Assembly: GCA_017999835.1 (NCBI GenBank)
Contig: JAGNLA010000002.1
Span: 163,635 to 208,663, forward strand
DNA: 45,029 bases
Direction of reading: 5' to 3'
Source of the DNA: Caldisericia bacterium
GTDB taxonomy: Bacteria; Caldisericota; Caldisericia; JAAYUI01
A model generated the notes under the pieces. That model had not been told where the DNA came from. It searched no databases and saw nothing but the letters and a program-made list of their open reading frames with translations. The position numbers and the translations under genes are program-made. Positions within the stretch are counted from its first letter, which is position 1. Every line of letters begins with the position of its first letter. This document shows positions 34,881 through 43,588 of this stretch, one piece after another.

Positions 34881-34908
34881 TTGATTTGAAATTCAACTAT
34901 ATTATATA
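34881..34908 (+). promoter_or_regulatory. Predicted mnmG promoter
   Basis: TTGATT at 34881-34886 and TATATA at 34903-34908 are 16 bases apart, 50 bases before the mnmG start. Confidence 0.4.
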
Positions 34909-34957
34909 ACCTTTCAATAAGAGCTTCAATATAGCATTTTTACTATAAGGTGGATCC

Positions 34958-36814
34958 ATGGATTATGATGTAATAGTTGTTGGCGCGGGGCATGCGGGTT
35001 TCGAAGCAAGCTTGGCCAGTGCAAGAGTTGGAGCAAAAACACTTCTGGTGACCATTAATGGTGACCAGATTGCCTATATGCCATGCAATCCAGCCATGGG
35101 TGGTTCAGGAAAAAGCCAGGTACTCTCCGAGCTCAACGCTTTGGGCGGGTACAGCGCAAAACTTGCCGAACTGTCAGCAACATCCATCAAAGTCCTTAAC
35201 CGTTCCAAAGGCCCGGCTGTTCAAGCTGTCAGGATTCAATGTGACAGGCACCTCTATAGCCTCCTTGCCTGGAAACACTTGAAAACAATAGACAACATCA
35301 CGCTTATTCAGGCAATAGTGACTGAGCTCATCATTGAGGATGGCAAGGTAAAGGGGATAAAAGTTCAGGATGGGAGAACGTTTTCTGCCAAATCCGTCGT
35401 TCTGACCACTGGTACCTATATGGCTGGAAGAGTTCATCTTTCACTTGACAGCTATGATGCAGGTCGCTGGGGACAGCTTTCAAACGGCAATCTAAGCGCA
35501 CAGCTCAAAGAACTTGGACTTAACATCAGACGATTCAACACCGGCACCACTCCAAGGATCGATGAAAGATATGTCGATTACTCGGAACTAAAAAGACAGG
35601 ACGGCGAGACTGAACCAATCAATCTCGTGTCAGAACCCAAAATCTATAACGATCAACTCCCGAGCTGGCTTGGACATACGAATTCAAAAACGATGGATGT
35701 AATTAGAAAATACATGCATCTTGCGCCATCTGTACAGGGACGCATGGTCAAAGTTGGCCCAAGAACGTGTCCATCGCTTGAAGAAAAAGCCAGGTGGTTC
35801 CCGGACAGAACTGAGCACATGTTCTTCCTTGAGCCTGAGAGCAGGTATACAGGAGAATTATATCTTCAAGGTCTGTACATGAGCATCCCTCCAGAAAACC
35901 AGATAGAGGCATTAAAAACCCTTCCAGGATTGAAGGATTTTGTCCTCATAAGGCCAGGGTATGTTATAGATTACGATTTCATCGACCCAACTGATCTCAA
36001 TACAACTCTATCCACTAAGAAATATCCAAATCTATTCGTTGGTGGACAAATTGCAGGCACAACAGGCTATGACGAAGCAGCAGCGTTGGGCTTGATTGCA
36101 GGAGCAAACGCAGCGCTATTTTCAAAGAACTCTGAGCAACTCTCACTTAAAAGAGAAGACGGCTACATAGGCGTCATGCTGGACGATTTGACCCACAAAG
36201 GCGTAACCGAGCCATATAGAATCACACCATCACATGTTGAAAACAGGCTTTCTGTAAGAGGAGACAATGCAATCTTCAGGCTTGGCGATAAAGCTCAATC
36301 GCACAGTCTTCTTACTGACGTTCAGCAGCTTGAACTTATATCACTCAGGCATGACAGGGACGAATTTCTTTCAGTTATTAAAAGTTTTAAATACTATCCA
36401 GACAGAGAGACTAATCGCCTCGTTAGGCTAATCGGTATTGAGGAATTGGACAGCCCTATGACTTTGGAGGGTATGATTCGACGGCCAAATTTTGACTACA
36501 ATATGCTGATTGCTCTTGAACCAGGTTTGAAATCCTTATCTGTTCGAGCAGTAAAAAGTTCGATGATCGACATCGCCTATGAGGCATACCTTCAGAGAGA
36601 GAACTCGCGACTCAAGACAATACAAAAATGGGATCAGCTTGAGATTCAAAATGATATCGACTATCTCACTGTACCTTTACTTTCAAAGTTAGCTCGTGAG
36701 CGTTTATTGGTAGTCAAACCAAAAACTCTCGGAGAAGCTATGAGAGTCGATGGGGTTACTCCTGCTGATATTGACGTGATTGCCCGATATGTTTCACGTG
36801 AAACATCAAATTAG
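34958..36814 (+). CDS. mnmG: tRNA uridine-5-carboxymethylaminomethyl modification enzyme MnmG
   Basis: With MnmE it forms the 5-carboxymethylaminomethyl group at wobble U34. The FAD-binding GAGHAG motif is at 9-14 (DVIVVGAGHAGFEASLASA); the GidA family signatures CNPAMGGSGKSQVL and GQIAGTTGYDEAAALGLIAG are present; the C-terminal helical domain (TPADIDVIARYVSR) completes a normal 618-residue protein. AAGGTGG precedes the ATG. In many bacteria mnmG is next to rsmG and parAB near the origin, but here a hydrogenase operon follows instead. The final codons embed a parS palindrome, so the gene is probably origin-proximal. Confidence 0.95.
   Translation: MDYDVIVVGAGHAGFEASLASARVGAKTLLVTINGDQIAYMPCNPAMGGSGKSQVLSELNALGGYSAKLAELSATSIKVLNRSKGPAVQAVRIQCDRHLYSLLAWKHLKTIDNITLIQAIVTELIIEDGKVKGIKVQDGRTFSAKSVVLTTGTYMAGRVHLSLDSYDAGRWGQLSNGNLSAQLKELGLNIRRFNTGTTPRIDERYVDYSELKRQDGETEPINLVSEPKIYNDQLPSWLGHTNSKTMDVIRKYMHLAPSVQGRMVKVGPRTCPSLEEKARWFPDRTEHMFFLEPESRYTGELYLQGLYMSIPPENQIEALKTLPGLKDFVLIRPGYVIDYDFIDPTDLNTTLSTKKYPNLFVGGQIAGTTGYDEAAALGLIAGANAALFSKNSEQLSLKREDGYIGVMLDDLTHKGVTEPYRITPSHVENRLSVRGDNAIFRLGDKAQSHSLLTDVQQLELISLRHDRDEFLSVIKSFKYYPDRETNRLVRLIGIEELDSPMTLEGMIRRPNFDYNMLIALEPGLKSLSVRAVKSSMIDIAYEAYLQRENSRLKTIQKWDQLEIQNDIDYLTVPLLSKLARERLLVVKPKTLGEAMRVDGVTPADIDVIARYVSRETSN
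36790..36805. other. parS chromosome-segregation site
   Basis: TGTTTCACGTGAAACA is a perfect 16-base palindrome matching the ParB/Spo0J parS consensus (TGTTNCACGTGAAACA). It lies inside the last codons of mnmG, encoding FTVSRETS-type residues, and ends 9 bases before the stop. Known parS sites cluster near the origin, often in or near mnmG-rsmG-parAB. ParA and ParB are not encoded in this window. Confidence 0.85.
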
Positions 36815-36868
36815 AGATTTTGGAACCATTATTAAATAAATATAGGTTTTTCCAGTAATAGATCGATT

Positions 36869-36884
36869 ATAGTATTATTACTAT
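36869..36884. promoter_or_regulatory. Inverted repeat upstream of the hydrogenase promoter
   Basis: ATAGTA and TACTAT arms flank TTAT, ending 15 bases before the -35 box of the hydrogenase operon. A candidate binding site for a redox or H2-responsive regulator; also possible by chance in such AT-rich DNA. Confidence 0.35.
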
Positions 36885-36899
36885 ATTATCAATGGTCTA

Positions 36900-36927
36900 T
36901 TGACCTTTAATTTACTTCACTTATAAT
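36900..36927 (+). promoter_or_regulatory. Predicted hydrogenase operon promoter
   Basis: TTGACC at 36900-36905 and TATAAT at 36922-36927, 16 bases apart, 35 bases before the first hydrogenase start. Confidence 0.6.
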
Positions 36928-36962
36928 GCGGTCGCTAAATAAATATGTTGGAAGGATGTTTC

Positions 36963-37997
36963 ATGGAACAACGGGTAATGGGAAAGAAGGATGTCAAGAC
37001 CTTCATTTCAAAGCTTATGGAGCTTTATCCGGTCTATGGCCCAGCAGCGAAAGGCAAACACGACGTATTTAAAAAGTACGATGATGCCAGCCAGGCCAAG
37101 TTTGGTTACACCCGATCTATTCTTCCACCAAAAAAATACTTAATGCCTCAGCATGAGTTGCTGGTAAAGTATAGCCTTGGTGAGAATCCATCGGTTGAAA
37201 CAGTTGTTGAATCTGAAGATCAGGTAATAATCGGCGTGCATCCCTGCGACATCAGGGCTATCAGCCTTTTAGACCTAGTTATGTTGAACGGCAACAAGGA
37301 TGCAAACTATTCCAAAAAGCGTGAACACACAATCATCATTGGAATAGACTGTGTTCCAGACCAGTACTGCTATTGCAGTTCGGTCATAGATCTCAAGCCA
37401 ACAGAGGGTTTTGATCTCTTCCTCACGGACCTTGGCGATGAAGTTCTTGTAGACGTCGGTTCAGCAAAAGGTAAAGAGTTGCTTGACAAGTGCATTTCCA
37501 CAACAGCAGCGTCAAAGGATCACGCCTCACGCCAGGAAAAGCTTCTTGTCGACAAAGCTGGTCAGTTCAAAGCAAAGATCAATGCTCCAGCCTCGATGAT
37601 TCCATTGTCACTTGAAGGCCAGTGGGAAGCCCCTGTCTGGAAAGAAATGGGCGAGAAGTGCCTTTCTTGTGGTCAGTGCGTTCTTGTCTGCCCAACCTGC
37701 TATTGCTTCGATGTTCAGGACGATCCGGACATCAAGCTTACAAAGGTTGAACGCTCCAGAAAATGGGACGGTTGTCAGCTTGCAGAGTTTGCCTCTGTTG
37801 GTTCAGGTGAGAACTTCCGCGAGGAAGCCTCAGGCAGAATAAGACACAGATACAATAGAAAGTTCAAATACCACGTTGATTCTCTCTCAAAGACATTCTG
37901 CACCGGTTGCGGCCGTTGCTGGGAATATTGCCCGGTAGAGATCAACCTCGTGGAAATCAGCAACCGCATCCTAAACAAGGAGGCTGCGTGCAAATGA
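36963..37997 (+). CDS. Soluble [NiFe] hydrogenase beta subunit, 4Fe-4S protein
   Basis: About 344 residues, the iron-sulfur electron-transfer subunit of a group 3b-like (sulfhydrogenase-type) hydrogenase. Two ferredoxin motifs are seen in the C-terminal half: CLSCGQCVLVCPTC and CTGCGRCWEYCPVE. The N-terminal part has the family pattern VIIGVHPCDIRAISLLD and a further cysteine cluster CVPDQYCYCSS. The ATG at 36963 has AAGGA six bases upstream; the frame's upstream ATG at 36945 has none. First gene of the operon. It should pass electrons between the small subunit and the FAD subunit. Confidence 0.88.
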   Translation: MEQRVMGKKDVKTFISKLMELYPVYGPAAKGKHDVFKKYDDASQAKFGYTRSILPPKKYLMPQHELLVKYSLGENPSVETVVESEDQVIIGVHPCDIRAISLLDLVMLNGNKDANYSKKREHTIIIGIDCVPDQYCYCSSVIDLKPTEGFDLFLTDLGDEVLVDVGSAKGKELLDKCISTTAASKDHASRQEKLLVDKAGQFKAKINAPASMIPLSLEGQWEAPVWKEMGEKCLSCGQCVLVCPTCYCFDVQDDPDIKLTKVERSRKWDGCQLAEFASVGSGENFREEASGRIRHRYNRKFKYHVDSLSKTFCTGCGRCWEYCPVEINLVEISNRILNKEAACK

Positions 37998-38809
37998 ACG
38001 ACTACAATTTTGACATTGCAACAATCAAGTCGGTCGTTGAACTCACTCCGACCGAAAAAATGTTCACTATATCCCTTCCAGGTGGAAAGCCTCTTGGCCA
38101 AAACCCAGGTCAGTTTGTTGAGATGACGGTTTTTGGCGTTGGTGAAGCTCCAATCTCTGTTTGTTCCTCACCAACCGATGGCCCGGACTTCCAGCTTACC
38201 ATCCGTAGGGTCGGTGATGTTACAAATGCCGTCCACCAGCTCAAAGCCGGTGACAAACTCGGTATCAGGGGACCGTACGGTTACGGCTTCCCGGTCAATG
38301 ACCTCAAGGGTCAGGACATTCTCATCGTTGCCGGCGGCATCGGCCTTGCTCCGCTCCGTTCGGTAATTCGTTACATTTTGGCAAACAGGTCTGACTATGG
38401 CAACTTCACCATCCTTCACGGTGCAAGAACACCAGCCGACAGACTCTTCAAAGATGAACTTGCCAAGATGGCAACCGACAAAAACGTAACACTCATCGAG
38501 ACAGTTGACAAACCAGGTGAAGGTTGGTCAGGAAACATCGGCGTCATCACAACCCTCTTCAAGCACGCCACAATCAATCCGGACACAACCTACGCACTCG
38601 TTTGCGGCCCACCGGTCATGTACAAATACGTCATCCTTGAGTGCAAGTCGAAAAGCATTCCAGACAGCCACATCCTTGTTTCACTTGAACGCAGGATGAA
38701 ATGTGGACTGGGTAAATGCGGTCACTGCCAAATCAACGGCATGTACTGCTGCCAGCACGGTCCAGTATTCACATACAACCAGGTCAAGCACCTTGAGGAG
38801 GCGTTATGA
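37994..38809 (+). CDS. Hydrogenase gamma subunit, FAD/NAD(P)-binding
   Basis: About 271 residues of the ferredoxin-NADP reductase type. The FAD domain carries the PISVCSSPTDGPDFQLTIRR motif, the NAD(P) domain ILIVAGGIGLAPLRSVI, and the C-terminus has a 2Fe-2S ligand set CGLGKCGHCQINGMYCC. This is the diaphorase subunit that lets the hydrogenase use NAD(P)H. The ATG at 37994 overlaps the beta-subunit stop by 4 bases and starts MNDYNFDIATIKSVVELTPT; the longer open frame upstream lies inside the beta gene. Confidence 0.9.
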   Translation: MNDYNFDIATIKSVVELTPTEKMFTISLPGGKPLGQNPGQFVEMTVFGVGEAPISVCSSPTDGPDFQLTIRRVGDVTNAVHQLKAGDKLGIRGPYGYGFPVNDLKGQDILIVAGGIGLAPLRSVIRYILANRSDYGNFTILHGARTPADRLFKDELAKMATDKNVTLIETVDKPGEGWSGNIGVITTLFKHATINPDTTYALVCGPPVMYKYVILECKSKSIPDSHILVSLERRMKCGLGKCGHCQINGMYCCQHGPVFTYNQVKHLEEAL

Positions 38810-39543
38810 AACCAAGAATCGCTTTCTTCGACTTTGCCAGCTGCGAAGGCTGCCAGCTTGAGTCAATCAACTTCGTCTATGAATTCCTCGACCTTGTTTC
38901 AATGGTCGACATCGTGGAATTCAGGGAAGCAATCACAGACACAGCTGCAGACTACGACATTGCCTTCATCGAAGGTTCAATCACCCGCGAGAAGGATATT
39001 CCAAGACTCCAGGATATTAGAAATCGTTCAAAAGTCCTCATCGCTCTTGGCGCTTGCGCTTGCACGGGCGGCGTCAACGCAATCAAGAACAACAGACCTC
39101 TCGAACAGGTTAGAAAAGACGTTTACGGCGACAATTACCAGTGGTACGAAACCGCTCCGACACGTCCAATCAATGCTGTTGTAAAAGTTGACGGCTACAT
39201 CCCAGGCTGCCCGATTGACAGAAATGATTTCATCAAGTCAGTTAAGGCAATCCTTGCTGGTAAAGCTTGTCCAAAGCATGACTACCCGGTTTGTGTTGAA
39301 TGCAGGCTTAAAGAAAACGAATGCCTTCTCACCCTCGGCAAGCCTTGTCTTGGCCCAATAACACAGGGTGGTTGCGGCGCAATCGACCCAACCTGGGGAT
39401 CCTCATGCACTGGTTGCAGGGGTTTTGTCCACGAAGCAAATGTAGATTCAGAAAAGCTGATGCTCCTGAAGAAAAACTGTTCTGAACAGGACGTCAAAAA
39501 CTACATGACAATTTTCAACTCCTACAAGAAGGAGGAGAAATAA
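38806..39543 (+). CDS. [NiFe] hydrogenase small (delta) subunit
   Basis: 245 residues. The proximal cluster ligands begin with CEGCQ (C13, C16), continue with LGACACTGG and GYIPGCPI. Extra cysteines in the C-terminal part (CVECRLKENEC, CLGPITQGGCGAIDP, SSCTGCRG) provide two further 4Fe-4S clusters, as in cytoplasmic group 3 small subunits. No Tat signal, so it is cytoplasmic. GAGGAGG precedes the ATG, which overlaps the gamma stop by 4 bases. Its partner is the large subunit encoded next. Confidence 0.92.
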   Translation: MKPRIAFFDFASCEGCQLESINFVYEFLDLVSMVDIVEFREAITDTAADYDIAFIEGSITREKDIPRLQDIRNRSKVLIALGACACTGGVNAIKNNRPLEQVRKDVYGDNYQWYETAPTRPINAVVKVDGYIPGCPIDRNDFIKSVKAILAGKACPKHDYPVCVECRLKENECLLTLGKPCLGPITQGGCGAIDPTWGSSCTGCRGFVHEANVDSEKLMLLKKNCSEQDVKNYMTIFNSYKKEEK

Positions 39544-40844
39544 TGGCAGACTATGATATCCACGTTCACCATCTCACTCGCGTAGAGGGGCATGGAGACG
39601 TTGTCCTCAAAGTAAAAGACAACAAGGTTGACAGTGTTGCCTTTAACGTCGTCGAAGCCCCAAGGTTCTTCGAGGCTATGCTTGTTGGCAGGGCTCACTA
39701 TGAAGTTAGGGAAATTGTCACAAGGATCTGTGGTATTTGCGCCTGTGGCCATGCTCTCTCTTCAATCCGCGCCTCAGAAGCAGCAATGTCAATTGAACCA
39801 TCCGAGCAGACTGTAGATTTCAGAAAACTTGTGCTTCACGGCGAAAACCTCTCCTCGCACTACCTCCACTATTATTTCCTTGCTGCTCCAGACTTTCTTG
39901 GTGTTGGCTCAGTGCTCCCGCTTGCCTCCTCACATCCTGACGTAGTTGTCAGAGCTCTCAAGCTCAAAAAGCTTGGAAATGACCTCTCTGAAGCATTCGT
40001 TGGCAGACACGTTCACCCAATCTCGATGAAACTTAAAGGTTTCACGAAACTCCCCGATGCAGCCAACTTAAAGTCCATTCAGGCAAGGCTTGTTGACTCA
40101 ATCAAGGATATCGAAGCAACAATCGAGCTGTTCAAGACTCTCAAGGTTCCAGACTACACCCGTGAAACAGAATATGTTTCCCTTGGCCCAATCAATGGTT
40201 CAAAGGAATATCCGTTCTATGATGGCAACATCATCACCTCAGGTGGTGAAAGCCTACCACCACTCAAATACACAGAGATCACCAATGAAGTCACACACCC
40301 GGATCACACAGCAAAACTCTGCGCTCACAACGGCAAGCCATACCAGGTTGGCGCGCTTGCAAGATTCAACAACAACTACAAACTCCTTCGTCCAGAAGCT
40401 CAGAAAGCCGCGCAACAGCTTGGCATCCAGCCAGTCTGCCACAACCCGTACATGATCACAATCGCCCAGATTGTTGAAACAGTGCACATCACTTACGATG
40501 CAATCGACCTTATCTCAAAGTGCCTCAACAGGGGACTTATCGATGAGCCGATCGAATACAAAGTGAAGGCCGGTACAGGCGCAGGCGCTGTTGAAGTTCC
40601 AAGAGGAATTCTCTTCCACGGCTACACATACGACAACAACGGCTACATCACAAAAGCCGACTGCGTCATCCCGACAACCCAGAATGTTTCAAACATCAAC
40701 GAAGACTTCAAGGCGTTCGTCCCGTCAATGCTAGGCAAACCAGAGAACGAAATCTCGCTTCTTCTCCAGATGCTTGTCAGAGCTTATGACCCATGCATCT
40801 CATGCTCAGCACATCTTCTCGACGTGAGGATAGACAGGGAATAA
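39543..40844 (+). CDS. [NiFe] hydrogenase large (alpha) subunit
   Basis: 433 residues carrying the NiFe active site. The N-terminal ligand motif is RICGICACGH (C63, C66) and the C-terminal one is DPCISCSAH (C418, C421), the DPCxxCxxH form typical of group 3b enzymes. Nine residues follow the last histidine and would be removed by the maturation protease, whose gene is next. The start overlaps the small-subunit stop by one base (TAATG). With beta and gamma subunits it should catalyse H2 production or uptake coupled to NAD(P)H. Confidence 0.93.
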   Translation: MADYDIHVHHLTRVEGHGDVVLKVKDNKVDSVAFNVVEAPRFFEAMLVGRAHYEVREIVTRICGICACGHALSSIRASEAAMSIEPSEQTVDFRKLVLHGENLSSHYLHYYFLAAPDFLGVGSVLPLASSHPDVVVRALKLKKLGNDLSEAFVGRHVHPISMKLKGFTKLPDAANLKSIQARLVDSIKDIEATIELFKTLKVPDYTRETEYVSLGPINGSKEYPFYDGNIITSGGESLPPLKYTEITNEVTHPDHTAKLCAHNGKPYQVGALARFNNNYKLLRPEAQKAAQQLGIQPVCHNPYMITIAQIVETVHITYDAIDLISKCLNRGLIDEPIEYKVKAGTGAGAVEVPRGILFHGYTYDNNGYITKADCVIPTTQNVSNINEDFKAFVPSMLGKPENEISLLLQMLVRAYDPCISCSAHLLDVRIDRE

Positions 40845-41305
40845 TGCTTGTTATTGGTCTTGGAAACACACTTCTGACAGACGAAGGCGTCGGAGTGCAC
40901 ATCGTAAAGGCACTCTCCAACCTTCCTTTGCCCCCGGGCGTCAGCCTTATGGAGGGTGAAACAGCAGGAGTAGATTTGCTTTCAGACATACTAGAATCCG
41001 ACAGGGTGGTCATCATCGATGCCGCCCTTATGGGTTTAGACCCTGGCAAAGCCAAAACCTTCAACTCGGACGAACTCAACCCTAGCAGCAATTTCATGGC
41101 TTCTTTGCACGATTTGGCATTGCCGGAAGTCATCAAGCTTGGCTCCATATTGTCACAACTGCCCCCTATGCTTATCATAGGGGTAGAGCCTAAGACCGTG
41201 GAACCAGGTGTCGATTTGTCAGCAGATGTTAAGGGCTGCATGCCCGGCCTGATCGATTTCTGTTATCAGGCTGTCCTTGATTTTGCCAAGGAGGTAGTGA
41301 ATTGA
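40844..41305 (+). CDS. Hydrogenase maturation protease (HycI/HyaD family)
   Basis: About 153 residues. The N-terminal pattern MLVIGLGNTLLTDEGVGVH carries the first nickel-binding acidic residue; GETAGVDLLSDILESDRVVI contains the middle motif; IGVEPKTVEPGVDLSADVKG is the C-terminal family signature. It cleaves the C-terminal peptide of the large subunit after nickel insertion. The ATG overlaps the large-subunit stop (TAATG), so translation is coupled. Nothing else needed for metal-centre assembly (Hyp proteins) is in the window. Confidence 0.9.
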   Translation: MLVIGLGNTLLTDEGVGVHIVKALSNLPLPPGVSLMEGETAGVDLLSDILESDRVVIIDAALMGLDPGKAKTFNSDELNPSSNFMASLHDLALPEVIKLGSILSQLPPMLIIGVEPKTVEPGVDLSADVKGCMPGLIDFCYQAVLDFAKEVVN

Positions 41306-41700
41306 AAAAGATACTGATAATTGATGATGACACTGATGTCGTTGATGCAATGAAGATTGTGCTTGAATCAAGTGGATACAAGGTTTTCTCAGCCCCAAAT
41401 TCCAAAAACGGACTCAAGCTCTTCACCGATGAAAAACCAGACCTTCTGATTCTCGATGTCATGATGGACACCGACACCGAAGGATTCGAGGTTGCCTGGC
41501 AGATCAGATCCGAAGACCCAAACTCTCCATACGCCCAGCAGAGAAAAACCCCTATTCTTATGATCACAAACGTCGGTAACGAGAAGCACATGAAGTTTGA
41601 CCCAAAGAAAGATTCAGAGTTCCTTCCGGTTGATGATTTCATCACAAAGCCGGTCAAACCGGTTGACCTAATCGACAAGGTTGGCAAGTACCTGAATTGA
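41302..41700 (+). CDS. Receiver-only response regulator
   Basis: 132 residues, a single REC domain without an output domain. The acidic pocket is IIDDDTDVVDAM (D8-D10), the phosphorylated aspartate is D52 in LLILDVMMDTD, the threonine/serine switch region is PILMITNVG and the lysine is in FITKPVKPVDL. The TTG start has AAGGAGG upstream and overlaps the protease stop. Being a stand-alone receiver next to a histidine kinase, it probably acts by protein-protein contact or as part of a phosphorelay. Confidence 0.9.
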   Translation: MKKILIIDDDTDVVDAMKIVLESSGYKVFSAPNSKNGLKLFTDEKPDLLILDVMMDTDTEGFEVAWQIRSEDPNSPYAQQRKTPILMITNVGNEKHMKFDPKKDSEFLPVDDFITKPVKPVDLIDKVGKYLN

Positions 41701-41701
41701 T

Positions 41702-43486
41702 ATGACGTCCGTCGAAGGTTATTCCACTAACATCGACGATTACGAACATGAGGCAAAAAGGCGAAACAAGTTTCTCATATTTGTGCGCTGGATTGCCTCA
41801 TTTTTGCTTTTTTCGCTTTCCATATTCTCATTATATTTTAACATTGGTTACTATTGGGTTGAGCTTTTATCGATTTCCATTTTCATTGCTACTTATAATT
41901 TTATATTCTTTAAAACTTGTGGACACATAAAGAACATCGAATCCTCACTTATTTTTCAAATTATCCTGGATTGGCTTGCTTTGTTTCTGGTTTGTATTTT
42001 CACAGGCGGAATAAACAGCCCGTTTCTCTTCCTATACCCAATCCACTCCGCCCTTGCGGGTTTCCAGACAGACGACAAAAAAACATTTCTGCTTGCCGTT
42101 TTATCATCAATACTGATAATTATACTTGGTTTTTTCAGTTTCTTTTTCGTATCAATCCCGATTAACACTTCATCAGTGCTGCTTTTTGCAATTGTTTTAA
42201 TAGTCAACCTCTTTATCATCTTCATCGCCAGATACGCTTCAAATCTTATGGTTTCTAGACTTAAAACCGAATCAAACCTCAAAGACAACCTCATGATCGA
42301 AAATCAGAGACTTCAATCGGTTTATGAATTGACACTGGACATAAACAGTACACTCGATGTCTCAAATGTTTTATCAGTTATTTCCAAGGCAGTAACTCGC
42401 ATCAAACCAATTGTTGTTGGTGTTGTCAGGCTTCTCTCGGATGACGAAAAGACAATCACCATTATGAGTGTCGCTGGTCTCAAATCCGAACCGGATATGG
42501 GATCAGTAGCCCTCGAACATGACCTTATTGATTTTGAAGCAGTCGAGAAAAAGGTTCCTGTCTATGTTCCTGATGTCATTGACGATTCAAGGTTCCTTTA
42601 CAAGGATGAGGCTTTGCGCGAAAACCTCGTTTCTCTTCTGGCAGTACCAATGATCCACTACGGAAAAGTGCTTGGCGTTTTAAGGTGTTACACAAACAAG
42701 TTCTATGATTTCTCAACCGATGAAATCGAGTTTCTCAAGCTGGTCGCCAGTGAATCTGCACTTTCGATCACAAATTCGGTCAATTATCAAAAAATTCTCG
42801 ATTTGGACAAGTCCAGATCAGCATTTATCAGGTTTGCCACTCATGAACTACGGGCTCCAATGGCGGCCGTTCAATCCATTCTCCAGCTTGTTCTGGATGG
42901 CTATACAGGAGACATAAACGCTCAGCAGAAAAAATTATTTGAACGTGCAAACCTACGAATTGAACAACTCCTTCGTCTTGTCAAAGAACTCTTGGAGCTT
43001 GAAGGTGCAGGGACAACGTTTAATCTTGATTTCAAAACGGCAAACATCAGAGACATTCTTGCTCGCATAATCAACGATCTTTCACCAAAGGCCGACATAA
43101 AGCATATCAGGCTCAAGCTGTCAATTCTTAAAAATCCAATCAACATAATGTGCAACACCGACTCACTCTGCCGAGTATTTGAAAACCTTGTTGACAACGC
43201 GATAAAGTATACAAATCACGGCGGAAAAGTTGATGTTTCAGTCATCGACGACGATTGCCAAATTACAGTAAGCATCAGTGATAACGGTATCGGTATCCCG
43301 TCTGATCAGATTGGAAACCTTTTTTCTGAGTTTTTCAGGGCTTCAAACGCGAAAGAAACACAAGTCGAAGGAACAGGTCTGGGGCTATCAATCGTAAAAA
43401 GGATAATTGACAACCATAAAGGAACAATAAATGTCAGTTCTGTTGAAGGGGTAGGAACTACATTTATTGTTGTATTGCCAAAATAA
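41702..43486 (+). CDS. Membrane sensor histidine kinase with GAF domain
   Basis: 594 residues. About six membrane helices lie in residues 22-180, followed by a short coiled coil, a GAF domain (about 205-355: VSNVLSVISKAVTRIKPIVV through DEIEFLKLVASESALSITN), and the kinase core. The phosphorylated histidine is H381 in FIRFATHELRAPMAAVQ; the ATP-binding boxes are FENLVDNAIKYT (N), ISDNGIGIPSDQIG (G1), and EGTGLGLSIVKRII (G2). It starts one base after the response regulator stop. The signal is unknown; linkage to the hydrogenase suggests a redox or metabolite cue. Confidence 0.92.
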   Translation: MTSVEGYSTNIDDYEHEAKRRNKFLIFVRWIASFLLFSLSIFSLYFNIGYYWVELLSISIFIATYNFIFFKTCGHIKNIESSLIFQIILDWLALFLVCIFTGGINSPFLFLYPIHSALAGFQTDDKKTFLLAVLSSILIIILGFFSFFFVSIPINTSSVLLFAIVLIVNLFIIFIARYASNLMVSRLKTESNLKDNLMIENQRLQSVYELTLDINSTLDVSNVLSVISKAVTRIKPIVVGVVRLLSDDEKTITIMSVAGLKSEPDMGSVALEHDLIDFEAVEKKVPVYVPDVIDDSRFLYKDEALRENLVSLLAVPMIHYGKVLGVLRCYTNKFYDFSTDEIEFLKLVASESALSITNSVNYQKILDLDKSRSAFIRFATHELRAPMAAVQSILQLVLDGYTGDINAQQKKLFERANLRIEQLLRLVKELLELEGAGTTFNLDFKTANIRDILARIINDLSPKADIKHIRLKLSILKNPINIMCNTDSLCRVFENLVDNAIKYTNHGGKVDVSVIDDDCQITVSISDNGIGIPSDQIGNLFSEFFRASNAKETQVEGTGLGLSIVKRIIDNHKGTINVSSVEGVGTTFIVVLPK

Positions 43487-43530
43487 CTTCAACAGAGCAT
43501 TATTTTGGCTTCAAGAACTTTTTTATCCAC

Positions 43531-43559
43531 TTGACATTTTTAGTATTAAAAATTAACAT
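43531..43559 (+). promoter_or_regulatory. Predicted promoter of the DUF4388-like gene
   Basis: TTGACA at 43531-43536 and TAACAT at 43554-43559, 17 bases apart, so the last gene can be expressed without the hydrogenase operon. Confidence 0.5.
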
Positions 43560-43588
43560 AAACCCCAGTAGAAAGTATAGGAGGTTCT

